DNA of 64,000 bases from Microvirga arabica (GTDB taxonomy: Bacteria > Pseudomonadota > Alphaproteobacteria > Rhizobiales > Beijerinckiaceae): the NCBI RefSeq assembly GCF_016811235.1, contig NZ_JAFBID010000001.1, positions 157,010 through 221,009 on the forward strand, given 5' to 3'. Positions 18,735-27,347 of this stretch are shown piece after piece. The notes under the pieces are model-generated. The model did no database searches. It had not been told where the DNA came from and saw only the letters and a list, made by a program, of their open reading frames with translations. The position numbers and the translations under genes were made by a program. How positions within the stretch are numbered: position 1 is the first letter of the stretch; the number at the start of each line of letters is the position of its first letter.

Positions 18735-18877
18735 GGCACGAACAATCGGGTGCAGTCGGCGCCGCGACAACGGATGAGCTCAAACGCCGTCTTTACCAAA
18801 CGATGCGAAGGCCCATGGCAATGCATCGGAGCGCCGGGAATTTCGTGGTAGGTTCTACAGGTTATCGGGAGGCCTGC

Positions 18878-19255
18878 TTGAGACCCATTCTCGCCTTGCT
18901 CGCGACGGCTCTAAGCGTCGGTGGATGCACGACGGCCTCCTATGAGGCGGCCGAGATTTCATGCTCGGATTACATCGGCAAGCCGATCTCGTCGCGCATT
19001 GCAGCCTACGGACCTCCCACTTCCGTGTACCGCATCAATGCCAGCCAGGTCGGCTATGTCTTCGAGACCAGGGCGACGACCTACGTGGGTGGCGAGCCCT
19101 TCTATACGGTAAACTACCTGACGGGAGCAGATAAGCACCACACCCCGGTCCGTAAGATCACGCGGGTCTGCCACGGAGTCTACGTGGTCCATGCCCCGTC
19201 GGACGCCTTGCCGGTGTCCGAACAGATCATTGTGGGCATTCGGGCGAAAGGCTAA
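18878..19255 (+). CDS. Small lipoprotein of unknown function
   Basis: 125 residues starting at the TTG at 18878, which has a strong GGGAGG (18867-18872) 5 nt before it. The longer frame from 18725 lacks such a site and would place the signal peptide internally. From this start, RPILALLATALSVGGC is a lipoprotein signal with the lipobox Cys, followed by a mature domain with two Cys and a Tyr/Val-rich beta pattern (VGYVFETRATTYVGG). The fold resembles small outer-membrane-associated lipoproteins but no family is recognised. Confidence 0.68.
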   Translation: MRPILALLATALSVGGCTTASYEAAEISCSDYIGKPISSRIAAYGPPTSVYRINASQVGYVFETRATTYVGGEPFYTVNYLTGADKHHTPVRKITRVCHGVYVVHAPSDALPVSEQIIVGIRAKG

Positions 19256-19294
19256 GCGACCTCAGCAGCGCTACGGTTGAGTGCTGTCGCAGTA

Positions 19295-20083
19295 TCAAAA
19301 GCCGCCGGGACGGAGCTTGGCGATGCTCATCATCAGGTCCACGCTGAAGCCTTGTTGCGGCGACGACTGATCGAACAGCGTCAGCACGGGTGCAGTCGTC
19401 GCCATGCTCGGATTGGTCACGTCCCACATGGCATTGAAGCGCTGGATCAGCTTGTCGACCTTCTTCGGGTCCTGCAGATCCTTGATGTTGATGTGCTTCT
19501 CCAGGTTGCGGACCTGGATATCGAGATCGGCCTTCGAAGCGTTCTGCGGGATGTTGAAGGTGGTCTGGACAAACTTGAGCAGCGCCTTGTCAGCCAGCAG
19601 CCCCATGGTCGTCGTGACCGAAGAGGCCTTGCGCTTGAAATACATGGCGAGCTGCACGCCCTGGTTCTGATCGCCCTCCTTCTTCTCGAGGGTCATCTGC
19701 ACGTATTTCTGCACCGCCTCCGTCGTGGCACTGGCCTCTGACGTTGCCGCAGCTCCCTTCGCCTTGAAATCGAACGCTTTGGCGAACTCCTTGTAGAGCG
19801 GGTTCGACATCTTGTTCGCCATGCTCAAGCGGTCGGTCACGCCCTCCTGGAGCAGCTTCTTGAAGAGCCCGTTGGCATAGGCCATGTCCTCAAGGCCATA
19901 GGCCTTCATGGCGAATTTGAAGATGCGGTCGTTCTTGACGAAGTCTTCGATCGTTTTGATCGTCTTGATGTTGGCCTGATAATACTCGATCTCGCGCTTC
20001 GTCGCCGGATCCTTCTCGATCAAGGCCTTGGTGCGCGCCAGATCCCGGGTGACGAGGTGGTAGCGTGTGGATGTGCTGATCAT
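19295..20083 (-). CDS. DUF1217 family protein linked to flagella
   Basis: 262 residues, largely helical, beginning MISTSTRYHLVTRDLARTKAL and containing DUF1217-like repeats (NDRIFKFAMKAYGLEDMAYA; KALLKFVQTTFNIPQNAS). Genes of this family sit next to flagellin and hook genes in many Rhizobiales, and some homologues are flagellum-associated, but the mechanism is not established. Here it lies 30 nt downstream of a hypothetical secreted protein and close to flagellin, all on the minus strand. No signal peptide is visible. Confidence 0.8.
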   Translation of the reverse strand: MISTSTRYHLVTRDLARTKALIEKDPATKREIEYYQANIKTIKTIEDFVKNDRIFKFAMKAYGLEDMAYANGLFKKLLQEGVTDRLSMANKMSNPLYKEFAKAFDFKAKGAAATSEASATTEAVQKYVQMTLEKKEGDQNQGVQLAMYFKRKASSVTTTMGLLADKALLKFVQTTFNIPQNASKADLDIQVRNLEKHINIKDLQDPKKVDKLIQRFNAMWDVTNPSMATTAPVLTLFDQSSPQQGFSVDLMMSIAKLRPGGF

Positions 20084-20113
20084 GGCGGCTCCCTTCAGCT
20101 CTGTTTCAGGCTG

Positions 20114-20704
20114 TCACTCGGCGAGCGAAGAATCATCGATCTTTTCGCGAAGGATAGCGGCGCAGTCTTTCCTGAACCTGTCCGCGACGTTGCTGGTATC
20201 CTTCGGATCGAGCCGGAACGCGTGCTGCTGCGTCTCGTAGCGATAGTTCGAGAGCTCGATCGTCAGGCTTTTCGCCTCGGCGAGCTTGTCAACGAAGGTC
20301 CGCACCTGAGCGGGATCCGGAATCTGGCCGTGCCGGTCGCGGTAGATCCAGTGTCCGACCTCAGGGCTATTGTCGTCGAACCAGTAGACGGTGCTTCTCC
20401 CGTTCGGATCGCTCCGGCCCAGGAACTGCTTCTGCGCAACGGCGACCGTCGTGAATGGCACCGAGGGCTGATCCGGCTCGGATGCGAAGCGCTGGCACGT
20501 GAGCCAGAGCAGAGAGCCGTTCTCCCCCCGCAAACGGGCGAAGGCCGCTTGAGGCTGACCCTCGTCGTCGTGCCTCAGCACATAGTCCCAGGGACCGAAC
20601 CAGGTGGCCAATCCGTGGCTCTCACTGGTGAATCCCATACCAGCAATGCAAGCTGCGGCGCCTGAGAGCAGCAGCTTTAGGTGGGATGATCGCTTAACGG
20701 ACAT
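20114..20704 (-). CDS. Hypothetical exported protein next to flagellin
   Basis: 196 residues with an N-terminal signal-like segment (KLLLSGAAACIAGMGFTSESHG) and a mature part with no recognised domain; it is rich in aromatic residues (STVYWFDDNSPEVGHWIYRD). It is transcribed in the same direction as flagellin, beyond the flagellin terminator, and 30 nt before the DUF1217 gene, with which it probably forms an operon. The function is unknown. Confidence 0.65.
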   Translation of the reverse strand: MSVKRSSHLKLLLSGAAACIAGMGFTSESHGLATWFGPWDYVLRHDDEGQPQAAFARLRGENGSLLWLTCQRFASEPDQPSVPFTTVAVAQKQFLGRSDPNGRSTVYWFDDNSPEVGHWIYRDRHGQIPDPAQVRTFVDKLAEAKSLTIELSNYRYETQQHAFRLDPKDTSNVADRFRKDCAAILREKIDDSSLAE

Positions 20705-20726
20705 TAGATGCTCTTCTCAAACGAAA

Positions 20727-20756
20727 GGAGCCCCGCCTTTCGCAAGGCGAGGCTCC
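20727..20756 (-). terminator. Flagellin terminator
   Basis: GGAGCC-C-CGCCTT and AAGGCG-A-GGCTCC form a 12-bp stem with one mismatch and a TCGC loop. On the minus strand it is followed by TTTCGTTT. It lies 22 nt past the flagellin stop and separates flagellin from the downstream hypothetical gene. Confidence 0.85.
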
Positions 20757-20778
20757 CTTCAGGTCGATGCCAAAACTC

Positions 20779-21990
20779 TTACTGGAAGAGCTTCAGGATC
20801 ATCTGGCTGTTCTGGTTCGCCATGGAGAGAGCCTGCACGCCGAGCTGCTGCTGGGTCTGCAGAGCCTGGTTGCGGGTCGAAGCCTCGTTCATGTCGGCAT
20901 CGATGAAGGCGCTGACACCAGCGGTGAGCGAGTCGGAGAGCACGCCGATGAACTCTTCCTGGGTCTCGAGCAGGGCCTTGTTGGCACCCAGCATCGCCGA
21001 GCCTTCGGTCACCTTAGCGATTGCATCATCGATGCTTTTCAGGGCTTCAGAGATCGTGCCGTCGACGAGAGTAGCAGTCACGTCTTCCGTAACGGCCTTT
21101 GCAGTAAGCGTCAGGCCGGCTGTCGCGTCCCAGGCGACCGTAAGCTTGTTGGTGGAGGCTGTAGCTGGATCGGTTTGCGAAGCCTTCTGGATGGCGGCTG
21201 CCAGTGCGGTGCCATCTGCCTCCTCACCGGTCATGGTATACGACTGCGTCGTGGTACCGACTGTCCAGGTGATCTTAGTTCCAGCCTGAATTCCACTCTG
21301 GCTTGCAGTGAAATTAACTTTGCCTGCCGCAGCAGTGACATCGTCACCACCGCCAGTGACGCCGTCAGGGCCGTTGCTCGCTACAACGTGCGCCGTTGCA
21401 GTTCCCTTGACGACGGCATTGGTAGCTGAGCTGATATCGACGGCAGCAGCGTCCTCAAGAAGTCCACCCGTGCCAGCTGCCGCGTCGTCGAAGAGGTTAG
21501 TCTTTGCAGTATCGATGGCAAGCATGCCGACCTTATTATTCACGCCGTCATATGACGTAACAAGGTTGACTTGGGAGCCCGCGCCAGCGAGCCAATTCTG
21601 ACCATTGAACGAAGCCGATCCAGCCGCGCTCTTCATACCTTCGATGTTAGCCTTGAATTCGGTCTGGATCTTCGCAAGATCGGCACCTGGCTGCGAAGCT
21701 GCGACGAGACCTTCCTTCATCTTGTTGAGGTAGGTCAGCGACTTGTCCATCGCGGAGGTGAAGGTGTTGATCATTGCCTTCGACTGCTTGATGGAATCCT
21801 TCACTGCGCCTAGAGCGCCGTTATCGGACTTCATCTGAGTCGAGATCGACCAGTAGGAGGCATTGTGGGAAGCCTCGCCGACGCGCAGACCTGTGGAGAT
21901 CTGGTTCTGGTTCTTGTTCATGGCGTTCTGCGTGCTCTTCAGAGCCTGCAGAGCGGTCATGGCGGAGAGATTTGTGTTGATCGAAGACAT
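20779..21990 (-). CDS. Flagellin
   Basis: 403-residue filament subunit. The conserved D0/D1 ends are present: N-terminal SSINTNLSAMTALQALKSTQ and C-terminal LGVQALSMANQNSQMILKLF. The central variable part (about 165-310) is Ala/Thr/Gly rich and includes a flagellin-IN-like beta module at about 224-303. No signal peptide; it is exported by the flagellar type III system. It is the only flagellin gene in this window and stands as its own transcription unit, with a 411-nt upstream region and its own terminator. FlbT and FlaF, encoded further along, are expected to control its mRNA and secretion. Confidence 0.95.
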   Translation of the reverse strand: MSSINTNLSAMTALQALKSTQNAMNKNQNQISTGLRVGEASHNASYWSISTQMKSDNGALGAVKDSIKQSKAMINTFTSAMDKSLTYLNKMKEGLVAASQPGADLAKIQTEFKANIEGMKSAAGSASFNGQNWLAGAGSQVNLVTSYDGVNNKVGMLAIDTAKTNLFDDAAAGTGGLLEDAAAVDISSATNAVVKGTATAHVVASNGPDGVTGGGDDVTAAAGKVNFTASQSGIQAGTKITWTVGTTTQSYTMTGEEADGTALAAAIQKASQTDPATASTNKLTVAWDATAGLTLTAKAVTEDVTATLVDGTISEALKSIDDAIAKVTEGSAMLGANKALLETQEEFIGVLSDSLTAGVSAFIDADMNEASTRNQALQTQQQLGVQALSMANQNSQMILKLFQ

Positions 21991-22401
21991 GTGCTTCTTC
22001 CTTGAATGATGTGATTTTCAGGGAATGTCGGGATCTAACCGACCCAGCGGAGTGGCTTCATGCCTCGAGGGGATCTCGATCCGCTGCTCACATGACATCC
22101 GGGCTTTTACCGGCAAAATGGAATTGGCATCATGCCTAGCCTTCACCAGAAGGCGTACCATAGTGCTTTCTCTGCACCTGGAGAGCTTACGCTTTCCGTC
22201 TGCGGTGCTTGCAGTTCTTGTCTACCAACGCCCTCCTCCAGCGTCAAGCATCAAGATGGAGGGCGGAGCAGAATTTTTATCGTTAATCTTCTGTTAACTA
22301 TGAAGGTCAGGGCCGTTTACTATGCCGATCATGCAATTCGACACCTGAACAACGCAGTCAGGCCGTCGAAATCTAAGACGGCCGTATTGCCATGCGCCGG
22401 C
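21991..22401. other. Flagellin upstream region
   Basis: 411 nt between cheR and flagellin, AT-richer than the genes. It holds a CtrA-type site (22283-22298) and a short palindrome GGCAT-C-ATGCC (22126-22136). The 16-bp motility motif found at the other flagellar operons is not present here. A flagellin mRNA leader of up to about 280 nt is possible, which would suit FlbT-type control. Confidence 0.55.
22283..22298. promoter_or_regulatory. CtrA binding site
   Basis: TTAATCTTCTGTTAAC is an exact match to TTAA-N7-TTAAC, the alphaproteobacterial CtrA consensus. With the preceding G the ends GTTAA and TTAAC are inverted repeats, so the match holds on both strands. It lies 292 nt before the flagellin ATG. 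CtrA controls flagellar genes in Caulobacter and several Rhizobiales; regulation here is inferred. Confidence 0.65.
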
Positions 22402-23253
22402 TTACCGTCCGCCGACGGCGAACATCTTCGGCGCAACGCTTGAAGCGTTCTTCGAATACAATCCCCGATGAGCCGGATCGAGCGTCAGCGCATCGGTGAC
22501 GCCAAGCACCGTCTCCGAGGCGCCGAGCAGCAGGGAGCCGTCGGGCGCCATGACATTCGCGATGCGGCGCAGCACATCGGCCTTCAGGTTGGGGTCGAAA
22601 TAGATCAGCACGTTGCGGCAATAGACGATGTCGAACTGGCCCAGGCGATTGAAGTCCTCGATCAGGTTCAGGTAGCGGTAATCCACCATCGCGCGGATCT
22701 CGGGCGCAATCTGCCACTGGTCGCCCACCTGCGTGAAGTATTTCACGAGCAGGCGGATCGGCAGGCCGCGCTGCACTTCGAACTGGTTGTAGAAGCCGGC
22801 CTTCGCCTTTTCCAGAACCTCGGTGGAGATGTCCGAAGCGACAATGTCGATGTGCCAGCCCGGCATGCGGGGTGCTGCTTCCTTGAGCAGCATGGCGAGC
22901 GAATACGGCTCCTGGCCCGTGGAGGCCGCCGCGCACCAGATCCGGAGGCGGCGGGTCGATGCGCGCTCCTTCAGGTATTTCGGCAAAAGGACGTCCTGGA
23001 ACAGATCGAACGGCCCCTTGTCCCGGAAGAAGAAGGTCTCGTTCGTGGTCATCGCCTCGACGGTTGCCTTCTCAAGGGCGAGCGAGCGCCCTGCCCTGAT
23101 CTCGCGCACGAGGTGCGACAGGCTGTCGATCTTGAACCGCGTGCAGACCGACGAGAGACGGCTCTCCACGAGGTATCGCTTGTCCGGAGACAGCGCCAGG
23201 CCCGATTTGGTTTTGAGAAAGGCGCGCAGGACGTCGAATTCGGCCTCGGTCAT
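22402..23253 (-). CDS. cheR: Chemotaxis protein methyltransferase CheR
   Basis: 283-residue SAM-dependent enzyme that methylates glutamates of chemoreceptors. The N-terminal helical CheR domain (about 1-70) and the SAM-binding part (CAAASTGQEPYSLAMLL, then FDIVYCRNVLIYFDP) are clear. It starts with a 4-nt overlap with the end of cheB, so the two are translationally coupled. Last gene of the flhA-to-cheR run; no cheA or cheW is found in this window. Confidence 0.95.
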   Translation of the reverse strand: MTEAEFDVLRAFLKTKSGLALSPDKRYLVESRLSSVCTRFKIDSLSHLVREIRAGRSLALEKATVEAMTTNETFFFRDKGPFDLFQDVLLPKYLKERASTRRLRIWCAAASTGQEPYSLAMLLKEAAPRMPGWHIDIVASDISTEVLEKAKAGFYNQFEVQRGLPIRLLVKYFTQVGDQWQIAPEIRAMVDYRYLNLIEDFNRLGQFDIVYCRNVLIYFDPNLKADVLRRIANVMAPDGSLLLGASETVLGVTDALTLDPAHRGLYSKNASSVAPKMFAVGGR

Positions 23254-24365
23254 TTTGCGGATCCGGCGATGTGGCCCTTCAGAGAGCGGCCGATGGATTC
23301 CAGGGGAAGGATCTCATGGGCCAAGCCGGCCGTCACGATGCTTCCCGGCATTCCCCAGACGATGCTCGTGGCTTCGTCCTGTGCGATAATCATGGCGCCT
23401 GCCTTGGTGAGATGGCGCGCCCCATGCGTTCCATCGGACCCCATGCCGGTGAGCACCGCCGCAATGGCGGAAGCGCCGAACACGCCGGCAGCTTCCCTGA
23501 AGAGCACGTCGACGGCGGGGCGGCAGAAATTCTCCGGCGGTCCGTCGTTGAGCCGGATGACCGCTTTGCCGCCAGACGAGACCACGCCCATGTGCCGCCC
23601 GCCGGGAGCGACGAGAATCGTTCCGGGGCTGACGACGTCACCATCCCGGGCTTCGCGGGCCGGAACGGAGAGGAAGGACTGCAGGTGCTCGGCGAAAACA
23701 GCCGTGAACATGGCAGGCATGTGCTGCACGATCAGCACCGGGATCGTCGAGAGCGCCGGCTTGAGATCGAGCAGGACACGTTCGACCGCTCTTGGACCGC
23801 CGGTGGAGGATCCGATCAGCAGGCATTGCGGCCTCACCGTGCCGGGCTTCGCAACCGGCAGAGGGGACGGCGTCGGCATGACGGAGAGAACCGGTGCCGA
23901 CGATCTCACCTGGCGGCTCTTCGCCTCACCGAGGGCGCGCAGCTTCGCAATCAGATCGCGCTGGAAGTCGGCCGCCGCTCCTGCTGCGCGGGCACTTTCG
24001 GGCTTGGCCAGATAATCGACGGCTCCCAGGGAAAGGCACTTCAGCGAGATCTCGGCATTTCTCTGCGTGAGAGTCGAGATGACGATGACCTTGCTCGTCG
24101 GATGAGCCTTGAGGATCATCGGAAGAGCCGCAAGCCCATCGACCTCCGGCATCTCGATGTCGAGGAGGATGATCTCCGGCTTTGACCGCTCGGCAGCATC
24201 GACCGCCATGCGCCCGTTGGATGCCGTGGCGACGATCTCGAAACCACCGGCCTCGGTGAGCCAGCGCCCGATCATCCCACGGATGACGGCGCTGTCGTCG
24301 ACGATCATGACGCGGGTCGGCCTGCTCTGGGCGGGACCGGATTGAATGACGGGAGCAAACGACAT
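23250..24365 (-). CDS. cheB: Protein-glutamate methylesterase/deamidase CheB
   Basis: 371 residues: an N-terminal receiver (VMIVDDSAVIR, LLDIEMPEVDG with the phospho-Asp) joined by a linker to the C-terminal methylesterase. The catalytic Ser is in LIGSSTGGPRA, the His in IVQHMPAMF, and the Asp in GMGSDGTHGA. It removes methyl groups from chemoreceptors when phosphorylated by CheA. It sits between cheY (4-nt gap) and cheR (4-nt overlap). Confidence 0.95.
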   Translation of the reverse strand: MSFAPVIQSGPAQSRPTRVMIVDDSAVIRGMIGRWLTEAGGFEIVATASNGRMAVDAAERSKPEIILLDIEMPEVDGLAALPMILKAHPTSKVIVISTLTQRNAEISLKCLSLGAVDYLAKPESARAAGAAADFQRDLIAKLRALGEAKSRQVRSSAPVLSVMPTPSPLPVAKPGTVRPQCLLIGSSTGGPRAVERVLLDLKPALSTIPVLIVQHMPAMFTAVFAEHLQSFLSVPAREARDGDVVSPGTILVAPGGRHMGVVSSGGKAVIRLNDGPPENFCRPAVDVLFREAAGVFGASAIAAVLTGMGSDGTHGARHLTKAGAMIIAQDEATSIVWGMPGSIVTAGLAHEILPLESIGRSLKGHIAGSAK

Positions 24366-24369
24366 CAGG

Positions 24370-24753
24370 TCACGCTGAGTGGGAGACGGGAAGGACGCCG
24401 AGTTCCTGGAACTTGGCTGCGAGGATGTCCCGGTCGAACGGCTTCATGATGTACTCGTTCGCCCCGGCGTCCAACGCACGCGTGATATGATCGAGATCGT
24501 TCTCCGTCGTGCAGAACACAACCTTTGGAGCCTGCCCCTCCGGCGTTGCACGCAGATGCTTGAGGAAGCTGTATCCGTCCATGACGGGCATGTTCCAGTC
24601 CAGGAGGATGACGTCCGGCATCTCTGCCCGGCAAGCCTGGAGCCCCACCTCGCCGTTCTCTGCCTCGGCCACGCGCAAGGACAATCCTTCCGCAATCTCG
24701 CGGGAGACTTTCCGGATGACGCGGGAGTCGTCAATGATCAAGCAATAACTCAT
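24370..24753 (-). CDS. cheY: Chemotaxis response regulator CheY
   Basis: 127-residue single receiver: IIDDSRVIRK acidic pair, phospho-Asp in LLDWNMPVMDG, switch Thr in FCTTEND and Lys in MKPFD. The ATG at 24753 gives the standard CheY start (MSYCLIIDDSRV); the open frame extends to 24906 without homology. It sits immediately before cheB. A second cheY is next to cheZ at the right edge of the window, so this organism has at least two. Confidence 0.92.
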   Translation of the reverse strand: MSYCLIIDDSRVIRKVSREIAEGLSLRVAEAENGEVGLQACRAEMPDVILLDWNMPVMDGYSFLKHLRATPEGQAPKVVFCTTENDLDHITRALDAGANEYIMKPFDRDILAAKFQELGVLPVSHSA

Positions 24754-24805
24754 TAAAATAATTCCTGTCCCTGGACAGTCAGGACTTTGGAGAGGCCTGT
24801 TTCGA

Positions 24806-25255
24806 TTAGGAGCGAATGGCGGACTTGTCGACGAAGTTGAAATTTTCGACCAGAATTTCCTTGACGATCTCGGCACCCAGGCGCTTGTTGATTCTGTCGC
24901 GAACATTGCCGATCATCCCGTTGACGTTGTAGCGGGACAGCTTCCTGAAATCGAGGCTCTCGTCGGCATAGACGTATCGGAAGACCTCGTCCTGAATGAA
25001 GGCTTCCGGTGGAATTGAAATCTCCCGCAACGTCTTGGCATCGGCCGTGAAGACCAGGTTGGCAACCACGTATCCCTGGACAGCTCCCTCGGCGATGACA
25101 GGAATGTTCATGGCCGGCAGCTTCTTGTACTGCAGCCCCTCATAACTTCCCTTGTCCTCGACAGGCGCCTTTCCGACGATCCACGTCACCGCCGCATAGC
25201 ACGAGGCCAGCGTGACGGCGCAAACCCAGAAACCCGCGATCACGTTCTTGATCAT
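24806..25255 (-). CDS. FliL-like flagellar membrane protein of unknown role
   Basis: 149 residues: a short cytoplasmic N-terminus, one TM helix (VIAGFWVCAVTLASCYAAVTWIV), then a periplasmic domain. Its C-terminal part (VRDRINKRLGAEIVKEILVENFNFV) resembles the end of FliL proteins in pattern, though overall similarity is low and a true fliL exists at 51189-51704. It overlaps the upstream flgN-like gene by 4 nt and precedes cheY. I treat it as a second FliL-like accessory protein; the exact function is unknown. Confidence 0.6.
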   Translation of the reverse strand: MIKNVIAGFWVCAVTLASCYAAVTWIVGKAPVEDKGSYEGLQYKKLPAMNIPVIAEGAVQGYVVANLVFTADAKTLREISIPPEAFIQDEVFRYVYADESLDFRKLSRYNVNGMIGNVRDRINKRLGAEIVKEILVENFNFVDKSAIRS

Positions 25256-25602
25256 GCGCCGTAACCCGACTTGGCCACATGAGCCGAATAGGTGCTGTCG
25301 GACTCAGCCTTCTGGATGGCGTTCGAGATGATGCTTGCGACCTCCTGAACGGCATGCATGTGGCGCCGGAGAATGTCCTGGTTCCGCTCGATCTTGCCCT
25401 GCAGATTCTGAAGGCGCTTGGTCGCCTTGGGATCCAGCGCGCTGATCTCGGCCGTGCGCACGATGCGGCTGATCTCGAGAAGGCACTGGCTCTTGCGGCG
25501 GTTGAACTCATCCAGGTTGGATAGATCCCGCGCCATGAGCGCCGAAGTCTCCATGTCGAGCGCCTCTTCGAGACGGTCCAGCGATTTCATCAGCATGGGC
25601 AT
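25252..25602 (-). CDS. FlgN-like export chaperone
   Basis: 116-residue, all-helical, charged protein (LDRLEEALDMETSALMARDL, KRLQNLQGKIERNQDILRRHM). Size, coiled-coil pattern and position fit FlgN, the cytoplasmic chaperone of hook-associated proteins FlgK and FlgL. The similarity is structural, not a strong sequence match. It overlaps the FliL-like gene and follows the rod protein gene flgJ. Start alternatives MLMKSL and MKSL lie within the first five residues. Confidence 0.62.
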   Translation of the reverse strand: MPMLMKSLDRLEEALDMETSALMARDLSNLDEFNRRKSQCLLEISRIVRTAEISALDPKATKRLQNLQGKIERNQDILRRHMHAVQEVASIISNAIQKAESDSTYSAHVAKSGYGA

Positions 25603-25636
25603 GTTCCTTTGTTCGAATGGTTTCGCGCGACTGAGG

Positions 25637-26140
25637 CTACACCTTGCCGAGTAGGTCGCTCACGGGCTGGCTCGGCATCTGCGGTGCGGCAGCGGAAGGA
25701 CCCTGCTTGCGGGCGTTGAGCAGCCTGTCGACAATTCCGATCCCGCCGGCCTTCGACAATTGCCCGCCGATCTGTTCTGCCAGCATGGATTTCCAGATCG
25801 AGCCCGCATTGCCCTTGCCGTAGGTATTCTCCGCATTCTTGGGCAGCATCGACTCGACGAAGGTCTGCAGGATGTAGGCCTCGAATTCCTGGTGGGCTTT
25901 CCGCACCTTGTCGGCATTCGCCGTCTCGGCGTCGTTGCGGAGCGAGTTGCGGATGGAATAGATATCAGCCCCGGGCATCATGAGGGGCTTGTCCGCAGCT
26001 TCCTTGACAGCGTCGTCGAAGCTTGCTCCTTCGGCAGGCGAGGCGCCTTCCATGAGCTTTCGGGATGCGGCCTGAAGGCGGGCCGGGTCGGCGGCTCTCG
26101 CGACGTCGCTGATAATATCTGAGGGCGGGCTAATCGCCAT
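25637..26140 (-). CDS. flgJ: Flagellar rod-binding protein FlgJ (rod domain only)
   Basis: 167 residues that match only the N-terminal rod-capping half of enterobacterial FlgJ: HQEFEAYILQTFVESMLPKN and AGSIWKSMLAEQIGGQLSKAGGIGI. The muramidase half is absent, as is usual in Alphaproteobacteria; a separate lytic transglycosylase gene at 43550-44212 may supply that activity. It lies between fliJ and the flgN-like gene. Confidence 0.82.
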   Translation of the reverse strand: MAISPPSDIISDVARAADPARLQAASRKLMEGASPAEGASFDDAVKEAADKPLMMPGADIYSIRNSLRNDAETANADKVRKAHQEFEAYILQTFVESMLPKNAENTYGKGNAGSIWKSMLAEQIGGQLSKAGGIGIVDRLLNARKQGPSAAAPQMPSQPVSDLLGKV

Positions 26141-26187
26141 CGCATCACTCTCGTTTCTTGCGTTCCGTCTTGTCTACATCGGCTAGC

Positions 26188-26586
26188 TTACGGGAAGCTT
26201 GCGCTGCCGCCCTTCGCCAAGGTCTCAAGAATCGAGGCGAGATCCTTCTTCTCCGTTTCACGCCGGTTCTGATCTCTCAGGTTCGTCAGCATCTTCTCCG
26301 TTCGCTTCGCCTGCATGGCTTTCTCGAGAGCGATCGCCTTCTGCCTGATCTTGGCCTTCTCAACGTGACCTTCCTGTGTCGACAAAGCCTGCAGTCGCTT
26401 GGCGGCCACATCCACGAACAACCCGTGAAGCGTTTCGTGGTCGTTCATCGAATGGATGATCATCTCTTGGGCGGTTCTCAGCTCCGCTGCTTCCCTCTCA
26501 AGGAGCGAGACCTTCAGCTCCGCCTCCTGCTTGAGGCGCTCCTGGACCTTCAGAATACGGTCGATCTTGCGAATGCGCTGTTTCAT
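26188..26586 (-). CDS. fliJ: Flagellar export protein FliJ
   Basis: 132-residue highly charged coiled-coil protein (MKQRIRKIDRILKVQERLKQEAE through KMLTNLRDQNRRETEKKDLAS). Length, helical heptads and location between fliR and flgJ fit FliJ, the stalk-like component that links the FliI ATPase to FlhA in the export apparatus. FliJ sequences diverge strongly, so the call leans on layout. Confidence 0.68.
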   Translation of the reverse strand: MKQRIRKIDRILKVQERLKQEAELKVSLLEREAAELRTAQEMIIHSMNDHETLHGLFVDVAAKRLQALSTQEGHVEKAKIRQKAIALEKAMQAKRTEKMLTNLRDQNRRETEKKDLASILETLAKGGSASFP

Positions 26587-26591
26587 TTCGT

Positions 26592-27347
26592 CTACCCGTT
26601 TCGAAGCCAGGCGGAGAAGGCATCCATGAAGAGGAGAACATAGTCCTGAGCCGCGAAGTACATGATGAACAGCCCCCCGAGCATGATGAAAGGTGTTGCT
26701 AGAAAGTAGACCGGGATCTGCGGCGTCAGCTTGTTGGTCAACCCCACAGCCAAATTGACGATCACCGAATACAGGATGAACGGACTGCTGATCCTGAGGG
26801 CCAGGACGAAAGCCGCGGCGATCTGGTCGACCAGTTGTGTCAGCGACAAACGCGCTCCGAAGCCGACCCCCATCGGCAGTCGGGAATAGGACTCGACGAT
26901 GCCGCGGTAGAGCTCCCAGTGCAGGTCGGAGAAGAACAGGATTGCAGTTGCCGCCATCATGATGAAGGAGCTGATCGGCGGAAGGGGCTCGGACTCGTCG
27001 ATAGGCGTGCCGGGCATGCCGCCGAGACCCAACGCCATGGCGACTCCGCTCAGCATCGTCTGGAGGGCCAGAAAGTAGACCCGCCCCAGCAGCCCGATCA
27101 GAAGGCCGGTCAACAACTCGGATCCGATGAGGACGAGCATGGTGGCCGGTACAAGCGCTGCCACCTCACCGCTCAGCTTCGTCAAAAGAACGGGGGCCAG
27201 GGCGAGACTTGTGGTCAGGGCAATGAACAGGCGAACCTGCAGCGGGATCCTGAAGCTCGAGAAACCGGGGGCAATGAGCAGGCAGCCCCCAACCCGGCAG
27301 AAAATCAGGAAGATCCCGAGCAGGAGCTCGGCCATCGCCTGCGTCAC
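26592..27347 (-). CDS. fliR: Flagellar export protein FliR
   Basis: 251-residue integral membrane protein of the type III export gate, with about six hydrophobic segments and the conserved [15 protein letters not shown] loop. Start: a GTG at 27347 overlapping the flhA stop (GTGA), or the ATG at 27335 four codons later. The frame is open further into flhA (to 27623), but that part is a shadow. Cotranscribed with flhA. Confidence 0.92.
   Translation of the reverse strand: MTQAMAELLLGIFLIFCRVGGCLLIAPGFSSFRIPLQVRLFIALTTSLALAPVLLTKLSGEVAALVPATMLVLIGSELLTGLLIGLLGRVYFLALQTMLSGVAMALGLGGMPGTPIDESEPLPPISSFIMMAATAILFFSDLHWELYRGIVESYSRLPMGVGFGARLSLTQLVDQIAAAFVLALRISSPFILYSVIVNLAVGLTNKLTPQIPVYFLATPFIMLGGLFIMYFAAQDYVLLFMDAFSAWLRNG

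Larger units (their letters stand above)
18257..18877. other. Intergenic stretch with one likely small gene
   Basis: 621 nt between the cysteine proteinase gene and the lipoprotein gene. It contains a 45-codon minus-strand ORF (18528-18665) preceded by a copy of the motility motif (18719-18734), and the ribosome-binding site of the lipoprotein at its right end. I see nothing definite in 18257-18527. Confidence 0.4.

Noticed and set aside
22050..22075. Possible motility motif before flagellin (CCTCGAGGCATGAAGCC on the minus strand)
   Set aside because: The two half-sites are 4 nt farther apart than in the eight good copies, and CAAG is absent.
22468..24015. Long plus-strand open frame over cheR and cheB
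   Set aside because: cheR and cheB are certain on the minus strand; this is a shadow frame.
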